NCBI GenBank assembly: GCA_036924285.1
Contig: JAYKYS010000010.1
Coordinates: 10,019,001 to 10,083,000, forward strand
Origin: Asterella californica
Lineage: Eukaryota; Streptophyta; Marchantiopsida; Marchantiales; Aytoniaceae
Direction: 5' to 3'
Length of the DNA: 64,000 nt
Below are positions 1 through 11,800 of the stretch, piece after piece. The stretch's first letter is position 1, and the number at the start of each line of letters is the position of its first letter. A model generated the notes under the pieces. That model was not told where the DNA came from. It searched no databases and worked only from the letters and a program-made list of their open reading frames with translations. Both the position numbers and the translations under genes were made by a program.

Positions 1-19
1 ATATATATATATATATATT
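1..19. repeat. (AT)n microsatellite
   Basis: The window opens in an uninterrupted AT dinucleotide run; its true left end lies outside. Confidence 0.9.
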
Positions 20-551
20 ATAGAAGTTTTATATTAAAATTAAAATTAAAATTCTATAAATATTAAATAATAACCGCATCTAGAGGAAAAGGTCAAGACA
101 TAACTCAAATAGAGAAGGTGGACAGAAACACTTCTGAACTATAAGCACGGGAGGCTCCTAACAAACACACAATACTTTAAACCAGATATTCATTTATTCT
201 TGTTATTTACATATTTACCGGATGGAGGAGGTGAATCGTCTGCACGCTCTCCAGTCAAGAAGGTCAAGAAGAAAAGACAGGGAAAGGAAAACTGAAAACT
301 TGAGAGGTGAAAATAGTAATTTTGCGTACATAAACCATTTATTACCTATTATTTGGCTTTAGTAATGGATGCGAATCTGAAATCAGCATAAAACGAAATT
401 CAAAGTCTGGACTCTGGTGACACCACATGAAGGAGCGAGCCAGGGTTCATCCTAGTCGTCATTTCACCTCATGTCGACAAATCTCGACCTCCACGACGGA
501 CGTAGTGATTCGTCGCTTCCATCTTCTTTTAGACTATATCACTCCTATGTA

Positions 552-1050
552 GACTAGGTCATTCCGCCAGCTAGATTCGGTTGTTACCGAGGGGAAAGTG
601 CAGTTGTTGTGGTGGCTGGAAGGAACAACTTTCAAATCAGTGGCCGCCGTGGACGGCCTGGATGGTCGAACCCAGCTGTCCGAGTTCTGCCTGCATCTTT
701 GTCGTCAACCTAATGCTGCCAAAGATGCGAAGGAAAGCGAGCAATGATTTTAACTTGTGGGCTAATTAGTTGATTGTTGAGTGACCATGGGTCCCACGGA
801 AGATTACATAGTAGCACCGTGAGCTGATTGGATGACACCCTGACTTCCGGAGCTGGAAGTTGCCAAGGAGATTCCGGATTGTTGTCTGCTTGTTGCCGAA
901 GATGCTGTTCTGCTGTCCCTAGGATTAGGATCCCGGAAACCTTTGTCTCACGTTCTCTTCATTCCAGTTATCTACGTGGAATTTACATTTCTAGTTTGTA
1001 GTGTAGTTTCAATCACTCAAAATTTTAGTGCATAGGAACTTTTGACTGAT
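552..1050 (+). pseudogene. decayed Ty1/copia-like Gag tail and protease region
   Basis: Translating the plus strand in shifting frames gives pieces that fit a copia polyprotein in order. Near 590-700 there is an Arg/Gly-rich Gag tail (GRRGRPGWSNP). Near 830-1,030 a 60-codon open stretch ending in TAG has the phrase PLSHVLFIP followed by a hydrophobic segment, like the L-NVLYVP-L-NLLSV block after the copia protease site. The catalytic Asp-Ser/Thr-Gly is not recognisable and several stops and frameshifts intervene. A separate 65-codon open frame at 553-747 overlaps the Gag-tail part and might be mistaken for an exon. This is an inference from weak similarity; a decayed host exon is the alternative. 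Confidence 0.3.
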
Positions 1051-1339
1051 GACATTACCATGTTGAAATAGTGTAAAATAATATTTAGTGAAGAATACAT
1101 TAACAACATGGAGTAAAGTACACACCTACAGAGAAGACTGGTGCTTGAATGGATTTGAAAATACATGAATGAGACAAAGTGATAAACTTTTTTAACTTTA
1201 CTAGATTAAATTTGAATTGCTAAAATTATAAACCACTTGGTTAACTTGATAACACATTATCACTGGAGTTGCAAAAGAGAAATTCACACAGACTGAACAT
1301 TTTCTGGTATAAGGTCCTGTCCTTTCCACGAATAAAATA

Positions 1340-1475
1340 TTTTTCAATTTCTCAACTTTAATTTACAGTCTAACCTTTCCAAGAAGAAGGGTGAGGAAAT
1401 AAATTAAATCATATATATTTCTCCTCTTCCGAACTTGGAAAAGGATGAATATGCATGCCTAAAATATACATGTAA
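1340..1475 (+). repeat. dispersed repeat copy (GAACTTGGAA...ATATGCAT family)
   Basis: This is a diverged copy of the block at 6,850-6,970. The two share, in order, a TAACCTTTCCAAGAAGAAGGG-like stretch, an ATAAATTAA stretch, CTCCTCTTCCGAACTTGGAA, and a terminal ATATGCAT. The three 104-bp tandem units at 6,013-6,324 hold the same order, so the block is an interspersed family rather than a chance match. No coding capacity; possibly a MITE or SINE-like element. Confidence 0.5.
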
Positions 1476-1628
1476 CATGAGCTTTTTGGGATAGAGGAGT
1501 AGGAGGAAAAACTTGTACTACGGACAGAAAATCTTGGATAACTGGCTGATATACATATTAAATATATTTTCAAAAAGCTAGAAATATATATACTCTGTCA
1601 GTTTTACATTGCATCCGTTTTATGTCAA

Positions 1629-1650
1629 ATATATATATATATATATATAT
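1629..1650. repeat. (AT)11 microsatellite
   Basis: Eleven perfect AT units. Confidence 0.9.
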
Positions 1651-2809
1651 GATTATATAATTCAAATTAAAAGTTACTAGAAAACAATCATAGAAAAGTG
1701 CGCTTCCAAATGTACGAGTCTGGGACCTTGATCCAAGATATACATGAATTGATGTATTATGAATTTACTTCCCATCCGAAGATGGAAGAGGTGATTATAG
1801 GGAAATTAGACAATATTTCATTTTTTAATATAAATTGGCGAATATTGTACCTTGTACCACATGGATCACCAGCTACTGTAGTTAAACCCAGAGTATGATT
1901 ATGAGTGCTCCGGGTAACCCATATGACCTTTTTTTGTGGGTTTGATTTCAGATAATAGAGAAATTTAACCTTTTTGCATAAAATTAGTGATTACTTCTTC
2001 ATCGCAACTTGGAATCTGTGGAACAAAAGGTCAAATTAAAGTTATTCATCAAACCAACTATTTAGTGTTGCCAGAAAAATGTTAAGATGAAGATTTCCAG
2101 ATTTCTGGATGCAGAAGAGAATATTTTTTCAGACTCAAAGAACTTAGTGAGAAAAATAAAAATATTCTCTTTCATGCTTTTCTACTTACACTCCGAGTTT
2201 ACGACATAAATAGGTCCACTCAAACCTGTTCCTATAGTGAAATTTACAAGGTTTAAATGCAATAAGTAAGTATAAATTATCAATTATTATCATGGATTGC
2301 AGAACGAATGTATTTAATCGATCCAATTTTTCTCAACGATATTCAAGAGATACAGTTTAGAGACATACAGTAGTTACGTCAAATGGCTGTAAGTTTGCAA
2401 CCGAAACCTGTATAAACATTTACAAGAGTTATGGCACTTCCATAAAACCCAGGTTGTAGTGGACCTAATACAAATGGAATTGAATTCTACAGTTTGTCTG
2501 TAGTCTATGTAAATAGTTCTATGTAGAAGTATTACTGCTTATGAGCAGTACTACATTTATTAACCGGAAATGCTAGTAGGAAGAGGAATTCACTTCTTGA
2601 AGTACAATTCTATGTGACAGTTAGTTACGAAAATGAATATGAAGATACAATTAATTAATAAAAAATTGATAGAAAATATAAGAAAATAAAGAAAATAAAT
2701 CATCATTGTCGTACTGTTCGTGTAGTGTGGTGCGATATGGATGATTGTGCATCAAATTCTCCTAGTGCATTGCGGTGCAGTGAGGACGATGATGGAGGTA
2801 AGTGTGATG

Positions 2810-2836
2810 CTATGGATCAAGGTTTTTGATCCATAG
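2810..2836. repeat. perfect 11-bp inverted repeat
   Basis: CTATGGATCAA and TTGATCCATAG flank a 5-nt loop (GGTTT). No T-run follows and no gene is adjacent, so its role is unknown. Confidence 0.6.
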
Positions 2837-2861
2837 CGACCTCTTATACTTTTTATCATTG

Positions 2862-3125
2862 TTCTAGTGTTGACAATGACCGCAATGGAGATGGAAAAAA
2901 GAGAAAGCACTAGATAATTTTGACAGTATGAGCTCATGCCCCACGCTCTTTGCTAGTGCTTTAATCTTGACAATGGTCGATGGAGATGGATGAAAAAAAA
3001 ACATTAGATAATTTTGATCATATGAACTCGTAACCTCGAGCTTTCTACCATTCTCTCAATCTTGACAATGGCTACAAATGAGATGGAAAAAAATCAAATT
3101 GCTCGATAATTTTGACTCGAAGCAA
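2862..3125. repeat. three imperfect tandem repeats of about 110 bp
   Basis: Each copy runs through CTTGACAATGG or a close variant, then GAGATGGAAAAAA, then GATAATTTTGA, followed by an ATGA(G/A)CTC-like segment in the first two copies. The copies differ by substitutions and short indels, so the array is old. No coding potential. Confidence 0.5.
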
Positions 3126-3755
3126 GGAAAATATTAACGTCTAGAAATGGTGATAGGAAGTATGAGTATATTTTTAACATAGATAGCGTTAGACATAATT
3201 TTTGTTTATGTTGTTTTGATAAAATAATGCTTGTAATTTCCTCTCTTGTCTGCTGTTTTGATAAGATAATCTTTCTATAATGTTTGTATTGCTGTAGAAT
3301 AGATGATGGTAGAGGTTTAGATATGGAAAAGATGATTTACATAATGCATAGATGTTTGCGTTGCATGGTTAATGATAGTACATATTACATATAATATGTA
3401 TTGTACATATAAACTTACTGTATCAAATAGTAATTTTGGTGTGATCAGCTACTCAACTCAATTCTCGTATTTTGAAAAGGCTCAATTCTCCTACTATGAA
3501 ACAACTCAATATCTTATTTCTATATCATTGGTACTAGAGATCAAACATATTATTCATGTTCTCAAAGCGGATATATCTTTCTTGAAACTATCTCAAAACT
3601 ATTACACTTTCTCTCATACTATCTCAAAACGATAGTACATTGTTTGGAACTATTTCTATGAAATTGATTGTTTTGTCAAATTGTTCTATATCAGCTTTTC
3701 TTACCTAGTTGTAGATTGTATTGTTGGTTTTCCTCAAGGAACTACTGTTATATGT

Positions 3756-3785
3756 TCAAACTATATGAGATTTGATATAGTTTGA
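3756..3785. repeat. perfect 11-bp inverted repeat
   Basis: TCAAACTATAT and ATATAGTTTGA are separated by 8 nt. It lies directly before the longer hairpin at 3,793-3,839, so the two could fold as one compound structure. Confidence 0.6.
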
Positions 3786-3792
3786 AACAAAG

Positions 3793-3839
3793 CTTCTCAA
3801 AGCTAATGAAATTGCAAATATTTCATTAGCTTTGAGAAG
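3793..3839. repeat. perfect 20-bp hairpin with 7-nt loop
   Basis: CTTCTCAAAGCTAATGAAAT pairs perfectly with its reverse complement across the loop TGCAAAT. The total length of 47 nt is short for a plant miRNA precursor. It may be a miniature foldback element. Confidence 0.65.
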
Positions 3840-4527
3840 AAGTGGAAAATTTTTGTAACTTAATTTGACATTGATCTATAATCATTTAGAATATTCTAGT
3901 GAGAAGTATCAATTCTTTGTATAGAACATGTTGTTACAATAACAAATATTGAATACTCGTTGAGAAGCAATGAGCTTTTGAATTAGCTCTACAAAACAGT
4001 AAGAAGTTAATTCTAAATTTATTATAGATGTTAATGTATAATTGGTTAGTTTTCGGTTAACGTTTAGTAAGTTAGAATGAGAAGTAAAATAACATAGTAA
4101 AAAATACATAACTTATATAGAGTTTCATTATTTATAGATGATAAGCTAGAATGATAAAAAATTGGAATTAAAAGTTAAGTTAGACGGAGATAAAGAGCAT
4201 TAGAAATATTTTTTGGATCAAAATTAAATAAAAGATTATCACAATATAGTTGATGCTATCGCTGTACTACACGACCTTATAGATTGATACACAATGTATT
4301 ATGATAGAATTTCATATTTACACATTAATTCACGTTGCAGCAAGGAACTAATCTCTAGATACCTTAGAATCAAAGTAGATATTAAGCTCCAATACGTAGA
4401 GATCTTATCTTTCGGACGCATATAATAAGCGGAGGCGTTGCACAATATACTGTCTTAGGAAAATATCGTCCTCGTCTTTAGACACAAGACCCAACATAAT
4501 CCTCCACAGAGACAGACCTACTATGGT

Positions 4528-4645
4528 AACTTTTGTGATGTATCTCTTAAGCCTCCTCGTAGAGAGATGTAAAGAGGGTGATTTGAACCCCTAGACCTTT
4601 GGCTTCTCAAGGTATGCTTGGGGCCATTGAGTTGTAAACACATCA
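4528..4645 (-). repeat. possible tRNA-derived (SINE-like) segment
   Basis: On the minus strand GGGGTTCAAATCACC resembles a Pol III B box with T-arm. About 37 nt upstream, ACAACTCAATGG loosely resembles an A box. The acceptor arms do not pair well, so this is not a functional tRNA gene. A decayed tRNA-derived SINE head is the best guess. Confidence 0.2.
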
Positions 4646-6012
4646 CATCACAATCTTTGTTTCAGCAGTTCTTATGACTTTCTCCCATATTTGTTATTCG
4701 TTGTAGTCTTGCCATATTTCATCAATTCTCCGTTGAAAGAATAGCTGACTCATATGACAAAATCTCTATATATTCGACAAGACGATTTTATTTCAGAAAC
4801 TATTTTTATATTTCTCGATCATAAAATCATATCTATCATTGTATATCAAAATTTATTATTTTTCACGCATAATCTGCAAGTGCAATACATAAATAAAATT
4901 TAAACAATTAAAATGAATATCACATGTACATGTAATTATGAAGAGTTCATCAAAAATACTTTTCACTTACTCGAAACATGCAACGTAGACATCTTTTCTA
5001 TAACTATCCTGTAACAAAATTTTAAAATTCAAGAATTGCTTGTCTCGGCAAATGCATAGCATTCGCAGTATCATTACATGAGCAGCAGTTTATTTTTATA
5101 TATTTATTGGTTTTTTACATGAAAAGTCTCTTTTGCCTAAGTTGATAAAAATGTCCATCATATTTTATTGACAGTTTACATAACCGTTCCCTATCGAAGA
5201 TTTAGGTGATAAATTAATCCCTTTCATATATAACCAGAGGTGCAAATATGCATGCAAGCTAGTAGAACCGGTGGCGGAGTGAACGACTGGCATAGATTTT
5301 TATGTTAATATGATGTAAGATATAACAAGGTTGCTGCATTGCAGAAATAGTCTCCATTCTAAGTAAATAATTATATTTCCTATATAAATATATAAATATT
5401 TTATATTTATAAGTAACAAAAACTTGATTTATCTCTTTCATAATATCCCTAGGTACTCTGTTCCTCCTATATTTGTGTTATTCTCACGTCAGAACGTAGT
5501 CTACAGATCGATGCCAATGGCTCTATGAATCAACGCCAAGACTATCTACTGCAGTCTAGGGCGGCGTAAGACGAGTGGCATTTCATTTATGCATGAGGGG
5601 AGAATGTGCTGTTTTTGTCTTCTCCTAGGAAATGTACATGCAATTCTCTCTTACAATACAACTCAACTTGAAAACTTCTCAATGAGAAGATAAAAAGAAT
5701 TAGAAGCAAATGAATATACATATATATATATACATCCAAAGTGCACTTTTGCCCATGTGAAGGAAAGAGAGAAACGTGAAAAGTGGAAAATCTGCCACTG
5801 GACTGGACATCATATTTGGGGGTGTCATCGAAGTGTTAATGAGATTTCAGTAACGGTTAAAGTGAAAGCTATCACTACTTTGCAGTTAAATTTATATTTA
5901 ATTTAAGTATTATGTGTTAACTACATAGCGATACCTAGAAGAACCCATAAAGAAGGTGAGATGCGACGTGTAGCAGAAAGGATAAGAGCGAGCCGTAACG
6001 CTGTCGGACAAT

Positions 6013-6324
6013 ACATATTTAGAAATTTTAATTTGTCACCTAACCCTTTCCGGCGGAAGGGCTAGATGATAAATTAATCTTTTTTGTATATTCTTCTCTT
6101 CTGAACATGGAAGAATACATATTTAGAAAATTTAATTTGTCACCTAACCCTTTCCGACGGAAGGGTTAGATGATAAATTAATCTTCTTTGTATATTCTTC
6201 TCTTCTGAACATGAAAGAATACATATTTAGGAAATTTAATTTATCACCTAACCCTTTCGGGCGGAAGGGTTAGATGATAAATTAATCTTCTTTGTATATT
6301 CTTCTCTTTTGAACATGGAAGAAG
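6013..6324. repeat. 104-bp tandem repeat, three copies
   Basis: The units begin at 6,013, 6,117 and 6,221, each starting ACATATTTAG and ending GAACATG(G/A)AAGAA. Inside every unit CTAACCCTTTCC and a GGAAGGGTTAG-like half form a short inverted repeat. The copies differ at only a few positions, so amplification is recent compared with the dispersed copies of the same block. Confidence 0.8.
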
Positions 6325-6370
6325 TGAAATATGCATCCAAAGTGCACAAACAAGAAAACGGAAAAAAAAC

Positions 6371-6720
6371 AAAAGTTGAAACAGGCAAAAAATAATCATG
6401 TGTGATTGGCTTACAGCAGCCTTAAAATACAGATGAGTGAAAAATGCAGTGTGAGGAAAAAGCAGAAGTTCAAACAGGCAAAAAATAATCATGTATTTAA
6501 GGCTTACAGCAGCCTTAAAATACAGATGAGTGAGAAATGCATGCGGAGATAGCATAAAGCTCAGAGTCAGGAAAAAATAGCACTGAAGTGACTCTGATTA
6601 GCATGTATTTAAGACTTACAGCAACCTTAAAATACAGATGAGTGAAAAATACATGCGGAGATAACATAAAGCTCAGAGTCAAGATAAAATAGCACTGAAG
6701 CTCAAAGGTCACTTCATTAT
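6371..6720. repeat. three imperfect tandem units each carrying a hairpin
   Basis: The units repeat a core of GGCTTACAGCAGCC(TT)AAAATACAGATGAGTG type near 6,400, 6,495 and 6,605. In the middle unit TGTATTTAAGGCT pairs with AGCCTTAAAATACA across a six-base loop, apart from one bulge. The second and third units also share a longer tail through CATAAAGCTCAGAGTCA. Apparent reading frames on the minus strand only reflect the repetition. Confidence 0.6.
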
Positions 6721-6849
6721 ATTTAGATCTGACTTGGGCACCGTCATTACACTTGGTACTTTCTCGTCAGTGAAACCCATAAGCAAATCACTGGAACATA
6801 ACCTTCCTTTGATACAAATAACTGTCACGAATAGAGTATTTTCATCCTT

Positions 6850-6970
6850 ACAAGTTTTAATTTATAACCTAAACCTTCCAAAAAGAAAGAGTTAGGGTAT
6901 AAATTAATTCTCTTTGCTTAATCACCTCTTCTGAACTTGGAAGAAGTGAAATATGCATCCAAAATGCACT
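6850..6970 (+). repeat. dispersed repeat copy (GAACTTGGAAGAAG...ATATGCAT family)
   Basis: This single copy has the order CCTAAACCTTCC, GGGTATAAATTAAT, CTCTTCTGAACTTGGAAG, ATATGCATCCAAAATGCACT. The last part recurs just after the 104-bp array (6,325-6,346) and partly near 5,733. Confidence 0.55.
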
Positions 6971-8232
6971 TTGTGAAAAGAAATAGGACAGGACAAGAAC
7001 CAATGTCGAAGAGTGGAAATTCATAACGCGGATAGTGTAGTCCATTCAAGAAAAAACGTTATTGTGATGCACGCTCATGTTCATTGTGCATTTGAACGTG
7101 CATTACATTTAGTAATTTACTATATATACACATGATGCATGCCGGTTTTTTTATAGCTATATTGGAACTTTTATAATGTCACATATATTGAATACAGCGC
7201 AGTAATACAACCTGGCCAATAAGCATGCTCAACCACCTGTGTCAACTTTTGCTCTGAATCTGTTATAGAAAAATATATTAACATTTATTAAAAATCAAAA
7301 GTACAATATAACTATTAACTGTTTAGTTATACAGGGTACTGCGGAAACATCCAGAGAACCCATAAGTGAACTCCATACAATACCTGCAGTGATATAAGTT
7401 ACTCTTACTGGTTAAATTGATTACTTTTATCACTATTCTAATTTATTATCTAACCCTGTGAATAAGCAATCAAGCTACACGGGCAACTACATTTAGTGTA
7501 ATAATTTGAATAGCGTTATTCTTATATAGTGTCTATTTTATGTGAAGTTAAAATTTGAAAATAATCTACTCTGATTATGATAATACTTATTGAATTTAAC
7601 TTCATTGCTGTTTAATGAATATATGAAGATACAATAACTACGTATATTCTGATTTTGTTCTACATAGACACCGTCTTCAAGAAATACTACGACAACTCCA
7701 GAAAATATCAGTGAAGCTGGAGTATACATTATTCTCAAAAAAATATATTTAACTACTATCATTGAGAACTTAATATTAGAAACAAATACCAAATCTACCA
7801 AACCTTAAAAAAACATGATCCTCTTAGGTTCACAGGTTGAAGATAAACAAAATTAAAATTTTTCATCTCTATTACACTAAATGTAAACATTGTATAATTA
7901 ATGTTTAACTTTAATAGTGTTACAAACAGTAATACATGTGCAAGAGGATCCTTGAAAGCTCACTGAAATAATGTTTGTAACACTAAATGTAGTTTCCAGT
8001 GTACAAGCTCAGGTGATTATCTGCGCTTTACGCTACTGAACTGAGTAAGTGCCTACTCAAATCCGATAGAGTCTACATCTTTCTGCCTAGAAACAGAGAC
8101 TGCATAGCATTTCATACGTGGTTATCAAATTATGAACAAACATATATATATTATTTAATTCTGTTGTATTTATTTATCTGCAAAACAAGTTGTGTACATT
8201 AGTATGTTCTGAATATTCAGTTAATGATGTAT

Positions 8233-8262
8233 AAGCTAAGAGAGAATCTTCTCTCTTAGCTT
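8233..8262. repeat. near-palindrome: 14-bp arms, 2-nt loop
   Basis: AAGCTAAGAGAGAA and TTCTCTCTTAGCTT are perfect reverse complements separated by TC. The purine-rich arm and tiny loop suggest a cruciform-prone site or foldback remnant. Confidence 0.65.
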
Positions 8263-8689
8263 TGACATGTTCAATTATAGATTAATCTTATGACTAGAGA
8301 AGAGTAAATAATGCAATACAGTATATTTGCGTAGTTTGATGTATGTCTGAAAACATCATAACACAATAGAAGAGGGATAGGTCTTTACACAATGAAGCCT
8401 TCAAATCCGATTTGAACTTTGAAATGAGTGGTGTTGTAATCTAAATCAATTCTTTCTCAAGTGACAGTAGTTCAGTTTGAGATCTTATTGTCGAAGTCTG
8501 GAGAAGATATCCATGTACCAAAAATGTTAAATCGTTCAACAAGTGAGGAGTGTCGAAGATGACACAATTGTGAAATAAAAAGGATAATAAGTGAATGGAT
8601 AAAAAGAGAAGAAAGGTTGCTACACACATTGAATACATAAGTTTGATCGGTGGGCCACAAGGAAACAGTTTACGGGAGGAGCTCTAGCT

Positions 8690-9330
8690 ACGAATAATAG
8701 AATTGGATCAGAGGGGAGAAAATGGAAGGCAGATGTCCAAATCGCAATTGCAAATTGACAATGCAGGAAAACAATTTCACAAAATGGACTACATATAAGG
8801 AAGATAGTTCAAATCAGTTGGCACGACAATGGACGACAAACAGGAAAGAGAGGGCCACATATTGGAGCAAAGTATGGAAATTCGATTGAACTTGTGATGG
8901 TGAAAATTTTGCACAGAGGTTTCTTCACAAACGGAAGAGCCACCAAGAGAACGTAAGTTATAAGATGAGAGATGCTAGGGTTGCAACGAGCATTCTCTCC
9001 GAGCCTTCTCTTGCCTTCGAGCATTCTCTGACAGCTCAAGATTGCAAAGTAGATTATATCACTTTAAGGGAATGATTATGAAGTGAAAGGAAGAAGTTTG
9101 ATTCGATAACTCTAATGGAGGTGATTGACTAAGCTATGATGAACTGGGGTAGGAATGGAGCAAAAGCACAAGTTCTCGCTACAATGCTATACAATGATCG
9201 GGGGAACTCGTGAAGTTACCTCCATGCTTGGTATTCTTAAATCTATAATCTAGGATGTAACCAACATGGATGAAGAGTCGATCACTAAAGAACGTCGACA
9301 AAATATGAAGACGCTTACAAGTGCATCCAA
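8690..9330 (+). pseudogene. possible decayed LINE 3' region
   Basis: In shifting plus-strand frames one reads W-S-K-V-W, then ILHRGFFTNGRA, then a segment with EVID-A. The same order occurs in the clearer LINE remnant on the minus strand at 40.6-42.2 kb, which has REVWGKGG, MLH-DFFTNSRA, and STIDMAL after the zinc-binding motif. The Cys/His residues of zf-RVT are not clearly preserved here. The call rests on that parallel only. Confidence 0.3.
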
Positions 9331-9909
9331 ACTTGGTGCGGCACAAAAAAAGGTTCATCGTCTATAAGGAAACAAAAGAAACAAAACGAATGGAGTCAAC
9401 GTCAGTGACGTCAATACCTGCACCAAAGATCAAGAATTAGCGACCAAGTACAATTAGATGGTAGTAGAACTAGAGGGCAATATATTGCAAACAAAATTAC
9501 AAGAGCACGGATTTCATGACGTCAGATTGATGAGGACGGTGGGCATCTTTTCATACTTTATGAGAAAAATGTAAATCAGTTGTAATGCTATTAAGGGGGA
9601 CATCAAGCAAAGAAATCTATTTCTCTTTCTCAAGATGTATGACGCACTATGTGCTATAAATGTCTCGAAGTGACAAGAAGAGAATCAGGAAATAAAACGT
9701 GCTAGGTAACTCGAGATTAGCGTTAAGAGATTTAGTAGTTAACAAGTTAGCGGAGAGAGTGAGGAATATGTAAAAATGGTCTTAAAACTGACAAGTATTA
9801 TGCTAACAAGGAAAATGTGAGTTTTATCTAGTCATTCAAGCGCCATGGCTACAGTCTAGCTGCTCTAGCTCCAATGTAAAAATAGATAAAGGAGAGTATT
9901 ATCACATAG

Positions 9910-10330
9910 ACGTAAGTTAGTGATCAAATAACCAACTACTATTGATTGCATTCCCAAGAAAGTAAAGAATTCATCACATGTAGTGGTGTTAAGGCATTAA
10001 GCTTCGTATTAAACTCCAATTGGTACACGAGGCATGAATCTTGTTATTATAAGGATAGGCGTCATAGCCCGATGGAGTTATCATCCTTCTCTCAAATTGT
10101 GACAACGCCTAGTTTAAGGTTTCCGTGTGAATTAATTATGTCAACTTTGAACTTTTTCAGTTTAGAAGATATAAATCTGGAATTACATTTGACTTTTCTG
10201 TTTCAATTATTTTCTATACTTTGAACTCCAATTTCTCTCGACATGGGCACTATATGTAAGCGAAGACACGTCAAATACTCTTCCAAAGATAAAACAGTCG
10301 TAGTTTATTGAAGGTCAGCTTTGTAGAGCA
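9910..10330 (+). pseudogene. possible decayed copia-like protease region
   Basis: A plus-strand frame from about 9,946 contains FVLNSNWYTRHES, which could be a mutated LDSG-xxHM motif, and later a LFSI segment followed by SLDMGT, where copia elements have NLLSV-QL-D-G. Stops and frameshifts are frequent and no RT or integrase follows. Low confidence; it may be coincidence. Confidence 0.15.
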
Positions 10331-11800
10331 GTAAACACTTACCATTATATTTATGAATTGATGCACTTATTTTGCTTTTTTAAATGATTATTAAAATTAG
10401 AACCATTAACTCTTAATTAATTAATTCAATTTTAAACTAGCTTAGGTCCCATCCTTAATTCCTGAAAAGAAGCGTCGTTGCAGAGGGGGCGCGGTTACGT
10501 TTCAACCACTCAGCCATACCTAAAAAAAAAACAAAAAAAGAAGCAAAAGGTGTGGCCGAATCTGAAAAAAGACAATAAAAATACCCTGGCATTTTTCTAC
10601 GAGCATCTCTGGAAAGTCCGTGATTTCTTAGTAAAAGTCTAACGATCTCCTGCTAACGAAGAATATTAGTCGAAGATTCTAGCTTTGACACTCACTAATG
10701 TTTTCAAAGACTAGTACTATCTTATAAGCATTATGTAAGATGTAGACCTTTTACCGTGATTGCGAGTGACAGTACTTGGGTTCTTTTGTTCTTTGCATTC
10801 ATTTCAACTTTTTAATTACAATAAAAATCTGGTGTACAGTCACCTCTCAAAAAGAAGAAAAATGTAATCAATGTTCATTGGTTACTTCAGAGTGTTAAAC
10901 ACCCCCTGAAGAACTCTCTAATTGTTTTGTACGGCTAGTGCACCTAACATTCTCCGATGACGGTAAGATGATAAATAAATAAGCTCATAATAGCGTATGG
11001 AGCATTCTTGTTCAGTTATACTGTTCGTCAAACCTTCCCTTTCCTTTTGGCTTTGGTCCATAAGACGTGTACTGTACTGTACTTGATTTGAGTCAGTCAG
11101 TTCAGTTAGCACTCAGTACAAACTCAAGGAAACACACCCACTTTAGGTGAACCTGGGTCATAATTAGACACAACGGTCGGTCTGTGGTTGAAAAGCTTGG
11201 ACGGATGGATAAATGGACGGATGCCGTGATATCATATTGTTTATCGTCGGGGTACGAGTAGTTAACCCAGCAAGGAAGAGGAGGCGGGCCGCGGGCGGCC
11301 AGGAGAGACAAGTACGAGAGACCCAGAGACAAATTTCGGTGGGACCTCTTTAGAATCCTCAGCACGTGCCTCAACGTCCAGCAGTCTCCTCCAAATCTCG
11401 GCTCTTCCATGCTGCGTCTCTTGCTCAGGGCACCGCTCGGACAGTACAGTACCGGCTGGGTAAAACTTTTGACTGCTGGTTGGTTATATTTTATTGACAG
11501 AAAACAAGAACTCGAACTAGATATATATACACATATAAAATAAAAATCGACAATCAAGTAAAAGTAACCGGTATTACTTACTATCGCCAGAAATTTACTG
11601 GAAGCTCAAAGAAAAAATATCCCTACGCTGGCTCAAAGAGTGAAACTTTAACCAAGTGAGAAAAAAAAGGAAATTTTATGCAGTAAAAGAAATAGAAAAA
11701 ATCAGAACTAGAGCGCTTGTCTTGTCCTTTCCTATATGTTTCTTGATGTTATTTGATATAAAGTTTAAGATCTATGCGTTAGAATAGTTATACGTTATCG

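Larger units (their letters stand above)
1..11791. other. AT-rich host DNA without a recognisable gene
   Basis: This is the only part of the window outside the retrotransposon nest. Open frames are short, AT-driven and without recognisable domains. What can be seen is listed separately: AT microsatellites, perfect hairpins, tandem and dispersed repeats, and decayed transposon scraps. In 1,050-2,750, 3,850-4,500, 4,660-5,700, 6,980-8,230 and 10,530-11,250 I see nothing beyond simple AT-rich sequence. Around 11,260-11,460 the DNA becomes locally GC-rich; this could be a promoter or 5' exon, but no splice pattern or protein supports that. Confidence 0.6.

Noticed and set aside
221..295. Short frame ending ...SPVKKVKKKRQGKEN followed by TGA, looking like a terminal exon with a basic tail
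   Set aside because: No convincing 3' splice site precedes it, the other frame is equally open, and nothing nearby continues the gene.
553..747. 65-codon open frame with plausible codon use, exon-like
   Set aside because: It overlaps sequence that fits a decayed copia Gag tail better, and a stop directly precedes it in frame.
10445..10530. tRNA-Ser-like 5' half on the minus strand (ATGGCTGAGTGGTTGAAACG)
   Set aside because: There is an A-box match but no B box or 3' acceptor arm; at best a fragment.
11102..11557. 151-codon minus-strand open frame in the GC-richer stretch
   Set aside because: Composition is low-complexity and Ser/Leu-rich, there is no domain, and no supporting splice or promoter signals.
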